Assembly (NCBI RefSeq): GCF_031877795.1
Contig: NC_133943.1
Location: forward strand, 11,091,001-11,155,000
Origin: Strix aluco
Taxonomy: Eukaryota; Chordata; Aves; Strigiformes; Strigidae
Direction: 5' to 3'
DNA: 64,000 nt
Shown here: piece by piece, positions 16,501 to 29,690 of the stretch
Layout: each line of letters starts with the position of its first letter
How positions within the stretch are numbered: position 1 is the stretch's first letter
Program-made: the position numbers and the translations under genes
The notes under the pieces: model-generated
Told to the model about the DNA's origin: nothing
Seen by the model: only the letters and a program-made list of their open reading frames with translations
Database searches by the model: none

Positions 16501-16974
16501 TTACGCCTGGATTTCTAGACACACCACGCACCACACCACCACTGGACTTCACACATGCATTTCACCGTGCCTTACACAGACACCCCACAAATACCCCTTA
16601 AAAATCCCCGCGGTGAGCCCAAGCAGAGCTGCTCCCGATGCACCGACGCCACAAACAGCATTACCACCACCACCGACACAACCGCAAGCACTCCCGGGGA
16701 GGGGGCGCATCTCCCACTGGCCCCGGGGGGTCCTTTTGCCTGCCCTCCCCCCCCCCCCCCCCCCCAATTTTTCTGGCAGCCCCTGTGAGGGTACAGAAGC
16801 CCTCCCTTGCAAACCCCACACTCTGGGGGGCTTGGTGGGTCCCCTCCTCCCAGCTCCCCCGAGGGCGGCGGGGCTGGGGGTCGCGCCGCAGGGGGGGGGA
16901 TACTGAGGAAGGGGGGGCTGCGGGTCCCCCCCCCCCCCCCGCGCCCCTCACGCCGCCCCCGAGCCCCTACTTAC

Positions 16975-17047
16975 TGCAAACCACGCGGTCACTGGCGGCG
17001 GCTCGGCCCGGGCGCTGCGGCGGGGGGGGGCGGGGGAAGGCGGAGGC
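16975..17047 (-). other. NSG2: Probable NSG2 non-coding exon 1
   Basis: A perfect consensus donor, TTTGCA|gtaagt, lies at 16975/16974 on the minus strand inside the CpG island and upstream of the exon 2 acceptor at 16400. The exon would be entirely 5' UTR because translation starts in exon 2. Its 5' end is placed about 25-30 nt downstream of an AT-rich TATA-like patch (ATAAAAA, plus-strand 17072-17078). The donor is seen directly; the exon length and start site are inferred. Confidence 0.5.
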
Positions 17048-17067
17048 GAGGGGGGGGAAGGATTCCG

Positions 17068-17081
17068 TTAATTTTTATTTG
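17068..17081 (-). promoter_or_regulatory. NSG2: TATA-like element upstream of NSG2 exon 1
   Basis: The minus strand reads CAAATAAAAATTAAC, an isolated AT-rich island within otherwise GC-rich promoter DNA. It is about 95 nt upstream of the exon 1 donor. It could act as a weak TATA box. There is no expression evidence, and CpG-island promoters often initiate without one. Confidence 0.3.
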
Positions 17082-17500
17082 CGGTAATGAGGCGCGCGGG
17101 GGGAGCGGTGCTGAAGGGACAGCGCTGCGCCCTGCGCTCGGCTGCGGCTCCGCAAGCGCGACTGAGGGCGGGCGCGGGCGGCAGCTCCCCCCCCACACAC
17201 CCCCCCCCCGCCCGCCCGCCGCGCGCGCGCACGCCCCGCGCCCCCGCGCGCCGCCGCGCGGCCTCGGGCACCCCCTGGCGTCCCCGCCGCGCACGGCCGC
17301 GCGCCCCGGCGGGCGGTGGCGCCCCCTGCAGGCCGCGCGGGGAACCGGCGGCGGAGTGGCCGCGGGGGGCGCCGCAGGGGCCGGGATGCGGCTGCACGGG
17401 GAGGGGGGGGGGGGGGTGGGCCGGAGGGGGCCCCGCGGCAGCTGCGGCGCTGCAGGGATGTGTCGTACCTGCAGAAATGCGGTTGCACAGAGGCCGGAGA

Positions 17501-20500
17501 GGGCCACGTGTAAGCAGTGACACTTCACGGGCACAAGCGCGGTCACAGGGAGGGCTGGGGGCTGGAGAGGGGCCAGGGCGGCTGTGGTGCTGCTACTGGG
17601 TCAAGCGGGCACCCCTTTACCCCGCTTTGGCCCACGTTGCCACTGACCACTGCGTCCATCCCCAGGGCGTTGCACAAGGTCGGTCGCTGCTCTCTAAACG
17701 CTGGAACAGGAGGACAGGAACAAGCCACTAGCCTTGCTCGGCTTTGGACGGGACTTTCCTCCTATTTCCAGAAGCCTCAGTGATAACACATCACCCCCAC
17801 AACAGGAGGTACTGCCACGAAGTGCCAGGCTGGCGTGTGAGCACACACAGTCCCACCCGCCAGCGTCACGGAGAGCACCAGCCCCGGCAGGATGAGGCTG
17901 AAGCACTTTGCTTGGAGACACAGGATACTTTGGGATGACTTTAGCCTGATTTGTTTATAAATATAGAATTTGCCTCCAGAGCTTGCAACTTGGCATCTTT
18001 TGCAAGACCTAAATATACTCCTAAAAGGCGTGAACTGTTTCCATAATGAAGCCTTTTAGAACTCACTCGTGAAAATTCATTTAAAGCCATACTTTGGCAG
18101 AGCAAGTGAAAGCACTTAAAGCATTGGTATGAGCTTGTTCACAGTAGAGCGGTTCAATGCTGAGGGGCAGTCAGCAGAGGTGGGGCAGCTAAAACTACCT
18201 GCTACTAACATCACCTTACATGGGCCATTAAAGAGCCTGTTTCTGACAGCTTTGCCAGTTTTTAATGCTTGGGTTGAAATTTTCTGTATCACATTTCTGC
18301 ACAAGGCCAAACTTCTACAGTAAATTTCATCCAAGAGAGTTTTTCTGGTTTTAAGAATAACGTTCTGCCATATATAAAACTTAACTTTCAATAACTTTTG
18401 CTCAGTGTTAAAATTTGTTGGCAGATAGCTTTTCGATGTTCTCAGAATCATCTGCAAAAAAATTGATCACATCGTAAGGTTTTGGGAATTCATGGAAGAT
18501 TTCTTAAGCTCAGTAGCAGAGATCCCCTCAGAGCCCATCCATCAGAGGCATGTTCAGCTCAAGACTCAACACGATTTTCACTGCAGACTAGACCAGGAAT
18601 AAATAGCTACAAAGAAAGCTGGCAGGTTGCATCCCACAGATAAGGGAAAGCATAGGACTTACGCTCTATAGGTCTGAAGCAGCACATAAAAGCACTCACT
18701 AAAGATTATTGATTAAATTACTACAATGTAACGTTTTAATATTGTAGTAATACCAGAAATCAACCAGCAATGCCCATCTGGGCTAGGATCTGTGCAAATA
18801 CACAGCAAGCCATAAACCCTGCAAAGTCCTTTTCTCATGCTCTGCACAGAGGTGAATGTCACTGTGATAGTTTGGCTCAGGATGATAATTAGAACCTTCA
18901 AAATGTGGAGGATGTAAGAAAATCCAAAAGCACATACTTTGCAAATGACAGAAGCTCAGTCTCGTCCCAGACATTGCCAGCTCTCCAGATCCTGAACCAA
19001 AGCTCTCTGGTCCTAGAGGGGCACAGGAGCAGTCTCCTATCAGCATTTCATTCATGTACAGCATCACTGAGGCTGGCAGGAACCTCTGGAGACCATCCAG
19101 AGCAAACCCCCTGCTTAAAGCAGGGACAGCCAGAGCAGGTTGCTCAGGGCCGTGTCCACTTGGGTTTTGAATATCTCCAAGGATGGAGACACCACAAATG
19201 CTCTGAGAAACCTGTGCCAGTGTTCAGCCACCCTCAGAGTAAAATATTTTTTCTTATGTTTAAATGAAATTTCCTGTGTTTCAGTTTGGGCCCATTGTTC
19301 CTTGTCCTATCACTGGGCACAACTGAGAAGAGGCTGGCTCTGACCCCCCTGAGCCTTCTCCAGGCTGAACAATCCCAACTCTGACAGCCTCTCCCCATGT
19401 GCAGATGCTCCAAGCAAGAAAGTACAACTGCAGTGACTCTTTCCCCAGCTTTCCATATATTACAGATTATATCATCTGAAGTGATTTGAACATCCAAAGA
19501 GATTCACAGGCTCTACAATTACCTTCCACCGAACTACTCTAGCTCCTTTGTCAGCAAAATGCTATTTGCAACTGAGGGACTAGGAAATATTATTAAAAAA
19601 ATGCAAAAAGAAACATTGCATTATAATTCCATATAAATGGCATTGTGGGTTTCCACCTTTATCTGGTAATTACCAAGGGGCATAAAAGTGCTTTGTTGAA
19701 AAGCAGTGTGATGTCTTTCATAGCTTGAAAATGCATTGTGTGATCTGAAAACCAAACCGTTTTCTTGCACATCAACATTGGTAATGAATATCCTGCTAGC
19801 CAAGATACTACCTTAGCAACACCCAGGCAGATCCCTCTGACTTAAGAGTTGTCTTAAGCAACACTTCACAAACACACTGATGTTAAATTTCCAGAATCAC
19901 TTGGGCAAACCCATGGACAGTGTGGTTACACAATGAAAAATAAAGTTGCAAATAAGGTTATCTGCCTGCTCAGCATGTCTAAACACTTGAACCCACTGAT
20001 ACACTTGCAGAGTTTAATATATTAACTTTTGTTGGTTATATTGAATACTCTTCAGAGTAGCATAGCTAAAGGGCGATGAGGTGAATCCCATTCCTTCTTG
20101 TGCATTACTACCACTCTAAAATACCTTTCATGTAGCTGCAAATCTACTGATAACTAAACAGAACTGAACTCTGCTGGAGATATTCCATATAACCCAGAGA
20201 ACACAGCTCAACATTGCCAGCACTCCAACACTGGCAGTCTGAGCCACTTTTTCACTAGAAGACTTTTAGTTGTACTAGCAGCAAGAACCTGCGATAAGTG
20301 AGCAGGTGCTGCTTTTACCTTATGACTTTTCAGGGTACAAGCACATTTTAAGCAACGTCTTTCAGTGGCACCATCTGAGAATTTTGGCAGTGTGGTGGAG
20401 GGAGATGTGCAGAGAGATACCGAATCTCTTAAAGCCCTCCTTGGCATTACATCAAATAACTTCCATTTCCTTCATGAGACTGAACTAGTCCTGTAACTAC

Positions 20501-23500
20501 TTAGGGTCAGTATGCCCCATTTCAGTTTGAAAATACCTCTTCGCAAAATGCCTCTTTCACAAACAGAAAAACTACCAGGAGTAAATTTATGTAGCAGGAG
20601 ACTTTCTGGAAAAAAATAGACACCTAAAGTTGCCAGCAAGATCCTAAAAGTGAATATTCTCTAGGGACAACATTAAAACAAACTCAACAGAATACGAGAA
20701 ATCAAAGAGTAACACACAGGTTTTCTTATGGAGCGAATATAGAGTCTGACATTTCCACCCACACAGAGCAACTCAGTGATGGGCAATAAGACAAAGCAGC
20801 AATATGGGCAACATGAGACTCCAGAGGAATAAACAATATACTTCTTCTGTCAACAAAAATATATACCTCTTTTTATTCTTTTAATGTCTCCCATGATATA
20901 TTATTTTCTACTTCCAGTTAAACAAATCAGAGCAGAACTACTGTTTTCATTATCAGTTTACACAGAATATTATTGTCTGTTGTTGAGGCATAATATTTGT
21001 AATACAGCTTGGGTATAACATTCCACTGTATTGTAAATTCTGCAACTTGTAAACAAAATGTCAAAGAGTAGTTCAACCTCTACACACTTTAAGCCTGAAC
21101 ATATAAATCAACTTCTCTTCAATACTGATTAATATAATTTTACTTATTTGCTCATCAATCCATGAAATTCTTATGCTCATTGACCCTCTTCATAAAATAC
21201 ATTTCCTACACACCATGAATTTTTCCCTATAGTGTTCTTGCTCATTATTATAAGTAACAGTATTTTTATTTGTTTTCATATATTGAAAAACTGGGTCAGG
21301 CTTTCAATAAAAGTATTTGAAAACATGTGAACAGGCAGTAGAATTACTACAAAGAGAAACTACAAAACTTGAAGGCACAAAGTGAGGACAAATCTCAGGA
21401 AGTCAGACCAGTCACAGTAGTCAAGATAGGGCAATCCTAGGAGTAACATCATCCACCTCAGACTCTTTTGCCAAAATATGTTTGTTTCTCAAACATTCAC
21501 ATGAATTCATTTCAAAATTAGTCTAACACAACAATGAAAACCAGTACAGAAGTTCAGGAGACAGTTTAAGCCAAACCCAGTCTGTGTCAGTCTGTGACTT
21601 AACAAATATATACAGTCAGAATTCAGATCTGTGTTTTCCTGGAGAAAACACCCCAATGTGGATGGAAAGTAACATTTAGACAGAGCACATCAACATGGGA
21701 AGGAATCTCAACAACCTCAACCTAAACCCAAAACATGGGACTATTGCCACTAAAATGCTTGCCTGAGGGTAGTGTGGACCTGTAGAGGTGTTAAAAGGAC
21801 AAGTTTCTGTTCCCTGCCCATGCTCCAAAGTGCTCCTCACTGCTTATCCTCCCTTATTTTGCTCAGTCTAGGACAACAGAGTCAAGCAAGGAGGGCATTT
21901 ATGTTCTTGTCCTTGGGAGATCACAGACAAATTAGCACCACAGTCAACAATTTTTAGTCTCTATGTAGTTGAAGGAATTTCAAATACCAAGGGGTGTAAA
22001 AAGTGATCACGTACATTTTAAGTTGGGGTTATAACTACTTGTAGTCATTGCTGTGCAGGAGCTCATCCACTATACAGAATTACATCGGCGCTGCTCGCTT
22101 CCTGTCACACACACATTAGGAACAAGAAAATAAGCAGACAGCAGAACAGGGGAAAAAAAGCAGTCATGTTAATTTATAATTCATTTCAAAATACAAGAGA
22201 TTATAAAGGTTCTGGAAGAGAAGGAACATTTGTCAGCGCCTTAGTGAACCTTCCTGCACAGCTCTTTTAATCTGCCTCCATTCCTTGTCTACGCAGGAAT
22301 GCCAGGCGTGCGACAAATTTCACATATTCACAGCATGAATGTATTCTTGTCATGATCTCTGGAAGACTACACAAATCAGACATGTTCACAAGCAGCCCAG
22401 CAACATCTGCAGTTCAGCTGAACCATTCAGATGAGATGCACATGTGGGTTCACAATTTAAAGAAGGGATCCTCCCATTAATCTGCTCCATACAAACAGCG
22501 CAGAAGGTGCAGTATACCCTATTCTATGAGGTGCCACAGTCAATGGGAGGTGAAAGTACTCGGCATCTTCCGGGAGGTATTCAACCTCTCTCTGGATCAA
22601 GGTATACTCCCTTTTTCCTTAGGGACCTACATATCTTTTACTTCTAAGAAAATGAAACTGCAGCTACACACATTGATTTTCACTAGGTATGAGGCAGGCA
22701 GAAGCTTTCAAACATTAATTTTTCTGCATCAGATCAGATGGCCACAATGCTGTCACTAACAAGTGAGCAACTTCCCGTGAATATTTATTAAAAATTCACT
22801 GTGGTCTTAATATGCTTCAATAAATCTTGCTCTTTTCCTCATAAAGTAAGCTTCCACTTAAGCAATAAGTTCCCCTGCTACTTCAATTTGCTGGAAAGCC
22901 TATAATGTTAAACTCATCAAAGTATGGTTGCTTTGTTTTTTATGCAAATTCCTATCATCATAGTTATATCAGTGCTTATGCAATGAAAATGTACATAGTA
23001 GACAAACCTGCCCATGTCACTGAGAATTATTTTCAAGAGCTATAAATCAAAGTTGCATCCCGTTTTGTTTTATATTTAAGGACCTACTGCACACATAAAG
23101 TGTCATATATGCCCAAAATTTGCTTTCAGTCACGTCCCCCCAAAAAAACCCAACCAGAATTGAACTGCCCACTGAAGGCTATTCTTTAGTCAGAGTCCAT
23201 GCAAAATTGTATTAGAAGCTTTGAAGTTAAAACATGAACATTGACTACCAGAGAGGGCCCTAAAGACAAAGACATTTACTGGATGTAAATGTTCAGTGAA
23301 GACAAAGGTCACCTTATACTTTCCCGAAATCTGACCATGTTAGAAACTCCACATCCTGTTCTCGAGGTTTGCTTAAGAGCTGAAATCTTTTCATGGAATA
23401 AATCATCAATGAAATATTGTTAACCTTGGTGATTGATTACGTAGTAATGGCCAAGTTATGATAACCTCACAGGCCATGGGACTGCAGAAGCTCTGCTGTT

Positions 23501-26500
23501 AGGGCAGAGGAATCTGATTCATCACACCACCAGAGCAGATGGGGCACAAGCAGAAGAGCTGCCTGGCAAGCCTTCAGTTTGCAGGAAATGAGGTTTTATC
23601 TGAATTGATGGCTTTGGTCCAATTCAAGCAGGAAACAAACTCTTCTGAAAATGCCCACAAACTGGAAATTCCCAGAAAGGTCACTTCAGAAACATCAAAA
23701 CACTTCCAAAACACAATTCCCAAGTTCCCAAGCCTGTGGCTGATCAGTGACAGTCTCTGGCAATAGCAGCAGCATGTGCAAACGCCAGCTCCACACAGTA
23801 GCTGTGGGAGCTCCCAAGACCCTCTGGCTCCGGTGCAGCCTTGATCCTGAGGACTACCCCGGGAAGCCTGCCCAAAGTCACAGCTCCACGTCAGGGAGTG
23901 CAGGAGCTCTGGCAGTCCCGCTTCAGCCAAACCTCTAGCGCTTCCAGACATGGAAATCAAAGTGGAGTTCAAGCTCCCAGGGTTTTCTTGCTTTTAGCTT
24001 GACAGCAGATTGGAAGTGGTTGCCCAAGACCACCAGCTGGAGTTTCAGGCCCCCAAGCCCTGGACAGTCCTTGGTGCCATTGGACAGACTACTCCAAGAC
24101 AGAGGAGGCTGCATTGCCTGGGCTGATCTGCCAAGTGCTCCAGGAACCAGAGGAGCTCAATTTGGCAAGAACTCACCAATTGGGATAACTTCAATCAAAA
24201 TATTTCAGGCCCAGCAGATGTGCTATTTCCAGCTAAACTTTTTACCAATAAATCTCTAACAAGCAATATGAAAACCAAAGGCCTTACTCTCCATTGCTTA
24301 TCTTCATATAGAGGCATCTGCATTTATGAAACACAGTACAAAAGAACACTTATTCAGACCAGCTTTAAGATCCTGAGACAAGTGGCTGACACTATTATGT
24401 ATGGATAACAAGAATTCACCAGCAATGCCTTCAGCTACTCTGTGTGCCCTGGCTGCCCCCTCCCACCTCTATACCGCAAGGTACCTCCTCAGATCTCTTG
24501 GCAACCATTCACAGGGTTGAGATGAAAAATTTTCGAACTTTTAGAATAAGCTAGAGTTTTTGTTCTGTGTAGAAAGGTAAATTATGTACTGAGAAGGCAA
24601 AGCAAAGACAAAGTGTGACCTCTATATTTGCACATCTGCTTCGGTTCACACTCCAAGTGAGATTTGTTATTAAAAACTTCAGGTAACTGATATGCATATT
24701 GAAGAATGTGAAAGATCAACACTGCTTCCCAGGAACCACAGCAGGACAGTATAACACTTGCTTTTGGTTCTGCAGTGGTGATTAAGGAGTTCAGAGGAGG
24801 ATTAGTTGTTTTCTGAATCTCAAATATATGATCTAGTGCCCTGAGGTTCCCTTATTTATTTCTGACTCCTTTTATCAAAGAGGGTTTAAATAAAATTTTC
24901 CCTACATAAACCAACCTTTTTTTTCTTGTTGAACGTGTTACTTACTTGGATCATACAAGCATGTTTTAATGCAACACAACACTTACTTTCTCTTCTGCAG
25001 TTTACACTTAAGTGGTCATATGACTTATAAAAAAAGAATACATTACTGCAGGGGTCTGAGTGGATGGTGATGGTGTATGTGTCAGCTGCTCTGGTTTGTA
25101 TATCTTGAGCTAGGTTCTTCTCCAGAATCCTTTTTCAGCAGTTTAACTGCTCTGACTACCCCTATTCACAGCAGTACCTTTGAAATCCAGTCACTACAGT
25201 AGAAAGCTAGACTTCATCACCCAAAGAGTTACAAATTCAACCTGAGTCAGCATATATCTTTTTGCCCCACTGCAGTAGTTGTTCTGGCCCAAAGTGATCT
25301 GAAGCATAAGAGCCCTTTCAAAGTACTGCCAACTGAAAGTTTTTTTCTATTAGTAGATCCCAACCAGTTAATTATATATCATCACTACCACAGGGTTTCT
25401 GGGGAAGGGACTGCTGACTCTTACTTGTGGTTTTACACACGTTGAAGGCTGAGGAAGCACTGCTGCTCACCAGCCTTCAGTCTGGACACAAACTGCTTTC
25501 TGGAGTGAGCTGGAAGCGAGGCAGGAGTAGAACAGAGGCATGCTGGACAAAGGCTAAGACAAGTAGGCAAGAAGATAGATTTGCTGAGATTAATAAGAAA
25601 GGCAGTAGTTACTTCTTCCTCTTGATTAGCAGCATGTTAACAAGTATAAAACCATATGGCAAGGTTGACACTGCATAGGCCCTCCCGTCACATCACACCT
25701 GGATGAAAAACAGAGCAGCACAGCGCATGGGTCCAGGCTACTCTGAATCCCCACAAAATCTAGCAAAGCCACTGAAGCTGGGCAATGCTGGGACTAGACT
25801 ATCGCACCTCACTGGTCCCTGAACACACAGAGGGGAAGCTGGCACTCCTGCATTCCCACATGTGTACCAATAATAGATCTAATCTGTTCTATCTGTATGT
25901 ATCTGTTATATCTAATCTTCCCTTGCACCTTCTGGACGCTTACATACACGAAGTGGCTGCAGCATGCAGGTTAAACACTATCACATAGCCCTGGCAGCTA
26001 CTGGCAACCAATCTGTACCACCTTTTCCAAATGTAAGAGGTAAATGGATAAGGATGATCTAGGGCCATATTTATCTTTCAGAATGTCTTCCTTTTAAAAT
26101 GATGTAGCATAGTCCCACAGACAAAGGTCTATATTTATCCAAAAAATCTTAATGAGTAGGCTGAATTTCATTCAGAGATTTAGGTTAATGCATCTCGTCT
26201 ATCCTGTAAAAGTAGCAATTATCCATCTGGAAGAAAAGCTTTGTTTCCAGGGCCCCTTAAGTCTGTGTCAGTACAGGTACCAACTGCAGCTGTAGTTTAC
26301 AAGAAAAGAAACATTAGAGCACCAACTCTACAATTTACAATCTGGGATTATAAACTAAATACTCTCCAGGCAAACATTTCATTGATAGAATTGTGGGAAC
26401 AGGGAGATCATCGCCCTTAGTACAAGAAGAAAAAAAAAAAAAAGAAAAAAGTGTGACTTCAAACATGTGTTTTGAAAATACCAAAGAACTATGACATTTT

Positions 26501-27625
26501 TGCTCTGCCAGAAAAATGATCACATCTTGATTGAATACTTTGCTTTCTCACTTCCTTTTCCAAGCTGAAATGTCAACTATTTTAAGTAAAATCAGAATAT
26601 TACTCAACCACAAATCAGAAGAGAATCTTGATGCCAGAGCTGTCATCAAAAGGCACATTCCAGTTACATATTTGCAGTTTTACTATTAAGAAAACAGAGA
26701 TTAAACCCTTCCAAATGCTTTGCTGCTTAATGACACAATCACTAGCATGTTATTAAAGCTCAACACTGACATTCCAGTCATTATATCTGCAAACACTAAG
26801 ACATTATGCAATGAGAAAACAATCCTTTTATTGAAACCAAGGATGTCTAATTGTGACAGGTAAATGTTTTATCTACAGAGATGAAATCCATATACATACT
26901 ATTTTCATGCAGTCTTCATGTCCCTTTTACACAATTTGCTAGTTTAAAAGGGCTTAACAGTCAATCAAGAGTTCAAGTATGAAACTCCATAACAGAAGAA
27001 AATTATATCATGTTATTGAAGTCAGCTAGATAAACAATACCTTCTGATTATGACAATATCATTATGTGCTTCACGGTGAACAGTAAGACAGAAAACATTC
27101 ACCTGGTTTCATATTCAAAATACTTGCTGAGATTCATGTATAAATGAATGAACGAACATAAGGGTAATTGTGTATTTTAATATAATAAAGTCAAATATAT
27201 TCAAATCAGTAAGAAAAAAAATGCTTCTTTATATTTTGTGTGGAGTTCTGCCTTACTGAATTTGTGTTTGTTTATGATTCTGACAAGCTACAAAAAAATA
27301 GATATAAATACAGAGTCAATGCTAAATGTGTATCTCTATTCTTTTGCAAGCAAACTGTCACAATATTATGCTCATTAAAAAGCTTTGGAAACTAATAGCT
27401 AAGTGAAACACTAGACTTAATGACTTGAAATAAATATCTCGCAACAGAGCTGTTTAAGCCACTGTAAAAACAAACCTCTTGAACAGTAGAAGCACATCCA
27501 CCAGACAAACAACAGAGAACCTGTTTTCACTGAAATCACTTGCAGTCTTGCCACCGACATCAGTAAGAACTAGATAAAATAAAAACTTTCACTACTTTCA
27601 TATTTCCTTTTGGATTGAATCTTCC
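17501..27625. other. Intergenic region between NSG2 and C5orf47
   Basis: Mostly AT-rich non-coding DNA upstream of the NSG2 promoter and beyond the 3' end of C5orf47. I see one CR1 tail (19062-19412) and simple A/T runs, for example the A-rich patch near 26429-26450. Open frames, including one of 132 codons at 23574-23972, lack recognisable domains or splice context. Any conserved enhancers cannot be identified from one sequence. Confidence 0.6.
19062..19412 (-). mobile_element. CR1 LINE 3' UTR fragment
   Basis: The plus strand reads ggctggcaggaacctctgga, then caggttgctcagggccgtgt, then ctgagccttctccaggctga. This is the order of a CR1 3' tail in minus orientation, the same orientation as the copy at 4210-5512. 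The reverse-transcriptase region and the extreme 3' octamer repeat are absent. The sequence differs clearly from the 4.2 kb copy, so it belongs to another CR1 subfamily or is older. Confidence 0.88.
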
Positions 27626-29379
27626 TTTATTTTCTTGCTATACCCAGTCAAAGATAGATGACTCCTAGAGAAAAAAGATTACAAAAATGAAGTGGTGCAT
27701 TCCCTTTAATATAAAAAAAGTCAATATAAAGTGTGACAAATACTCTATTCAGATTCTTCAGATTTTACTTTGGACCATCACAGAAGGATTTAGCTCAATA
27801 AAAATGCAAAATCTACATCCCAGTCTTGGCAATGCACACAGCCCTTCCTGCTGAGGACAGATCTATCCTGCTTCCCAAACATGACTGAAATCTTAAAAAA
27901 CATTTGAGCCCAATGTCAGTAATACTGAAGTATACAACGGGTATTTATTAATAACGTTAAACAATATCAGTGCATCTTTTTAATATTATGATTTTGTTTA
28001 TTTTAGCATTTAAGCTTGCTTGGCAATTAACGGACTACATACATACCCTGTCCAGGTAGGATGCCTCATTCTGTGAGCTTCGGTTCATATCATTGCCTGT
28101 GGGAGAATATTTTGTGAAGGCACATCATCATTTTCTGTCACACTGAATCTAATCTTAATTGCAACATTCCAAGGAGTAAATAGGTGGCATTAGAGTTCAA
28201 GTAGATTTTTGTTCTCTCAAGAAAACTATTTATAGAGGCAATAAAATGCAGCAATAGTTTTCCAGATTTATTAATCTCATTAAAAAAAAAAAGAAGATAA
28301 AATGAACCCAGTTTATTCAGATTTGTTGATCCATATCTAAAGGTCTGATAGAATTATTCCATTTGCTTCTTGTTTAATGAAAATTTCAGATCAATAAGAG
28401 ACTTATCTCCTTGATTTGATGTTGTGTAAAATCTGTTAATTAGGAAGAAGGTATTAGAATTGATGGTTTTCACCTAAATAGAGTTTAATAGTAAATTCTC
28501 GATTAAAGTTTCTGAAAAATGAGGTGCAATTACAATTAAGGATAGAGTAAATGTTGAGGGATAGAGTAAGTGTTGGGTTGGTTGGTTTGGGATTTTTTTA
28601 AAGTTACTGGCAATTATATACAAAGATAATGCTCTCCCTCCAGATGACAAAAAGAAATGAGTATCTGAAAAGGGAAGGGGCCCTGTCTATAAATACAAGC
28701 TTCACAAATCAGGACATTGCATATCTGTAACAAAATCAGATTAGCAGCCATTATATTAAGACGGTAAATCCACCTAGGAGATCGCATATCAGCAGAATTT
28801 TGGGGTTTTTTTACAAAAAAATGAAATTTTGGAGGAAATCACCTATTAGAGATTTCTACTCCTTTTTCCTCATCTCTTGATCTCCTTTTTGTTGAAAGCA
28901 AGCAAACAAAAAACCTGGAAGGTTTTTTTTTTTCTTTAGTGTCCTACATATACACAGATGTATATGTGCTATATATACATCCAACATACACATTAATAGC
29001 TGTACACAAAAATTTCTGCAATGATCCAAACTGTAGATCAAAACCTTTCGATTAGGGAGAGTAGCACAGCGTTACAAGGGCTTCTGCAACAAGTGTTAAA
29101 GCAGGAAAAATCCTAAAACACTACTGACATGAACGACACCCACTCCCCTGCACCAAACCTCTCCTGGCAGGCAGGAATGGATGAGTTCAGGGGGAAGGTA
29201 CCCATGCCCAACCCTGTGCAACTCTTAAATGTCACAGGTGCTCACTTCTACAGGCATGAGTTAGATACAGTGTTATGGTTGCAAATAATTGCTCACTCTC
29301 ATTACTTCAAACAAACGAGCAATAATATGGATGAACAATGCACCATATAGAGAAGCAGATAGCATTTTGATTGATGGCA

Positions 29380-29690
29380 AAGATAAGAGAATAAGGATTA
29401 TCAGAGCCACAAAAGAGTTTCCATATAAGGAGAGACTTTGTAGACTGGAACTTCTCAGCATAGAAATATAAATATGACAGAGGCCAATGGAATCTTGATT
29501 GGTATAAAGAATATAAATAGCACATAGTTAATACCCAGCATTTCATAATACCAGAATTATTCAGGAATTGGTTTTAAAGCAAACAGAAGAAGTGCTTTTG
29601 CACAAAATGCTTAATATTTGCTGAATAATTGCAGAACATGCTGTTGTAGCATATTGTGGAATTTCTTCTACTATTCCAATAACATCCACT
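29380..29690 (+). mobile_element. Ancient CR1-type LINE 3' remnant
   Basis: Plus-strand sequence such as ataaggagagactttgtaga, then cagaggccaatggaatcttg, then aagcaaacagaagaagtgct follows the order of an old amniote CR1 end. That order is the end of the RT frame (here FPYKERLCRLELLS) followed by a 3' UTR with an 'aaacaaacagaaggaagt'-like block. Divergence is high and the orientation is opposite to the two other CR1 copies. The limits are rough, and the identification comes from remembered consensus order only. Confidence 0.6.

Larger units (their letters stand above)
16580..17500. promoter_or_regulatory. NSG2: CpG island with long C/G homopolymers at the NSG2 promoter
   Basis: The composition changes abruptly from AT-rich intron to very GC-rich, CpG-dense sequence. 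Long homopolymers are present: C19 at 16747-16765, C15 at 16926-16940 and G14 at 17403-17416, with many shorter G/C tracts. The island covers the inferred NSG2 exon 1 and 5' flank. Several overlapping long open frames on both strands (for example 16807-17520 and 16989-17546) follow from stop-codon scarcity in GC-rich DNA. They are rich in Arg, Ala, Pro and Gly and look non-coding. Confidence 0.88.

Noticed and set aside
16807-17731. Several long overlapping open frames (up to 237 codons) on both strands in the GC-rich region
   Set aside because: They are present in all frames at once, are made of Arg/Ala/Pro/Gly repeats from homopolymer tracts, and overlap the NSG2 promoter island. They reflect lack of stop codons in GC-rich DNA.
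23574-23972. 132-codon minus-strand open frame in the NSG2-C5orf47 spacer
   Set aside because: No domain resemblance, competing frames on the other strand, and no splice or promoter context.
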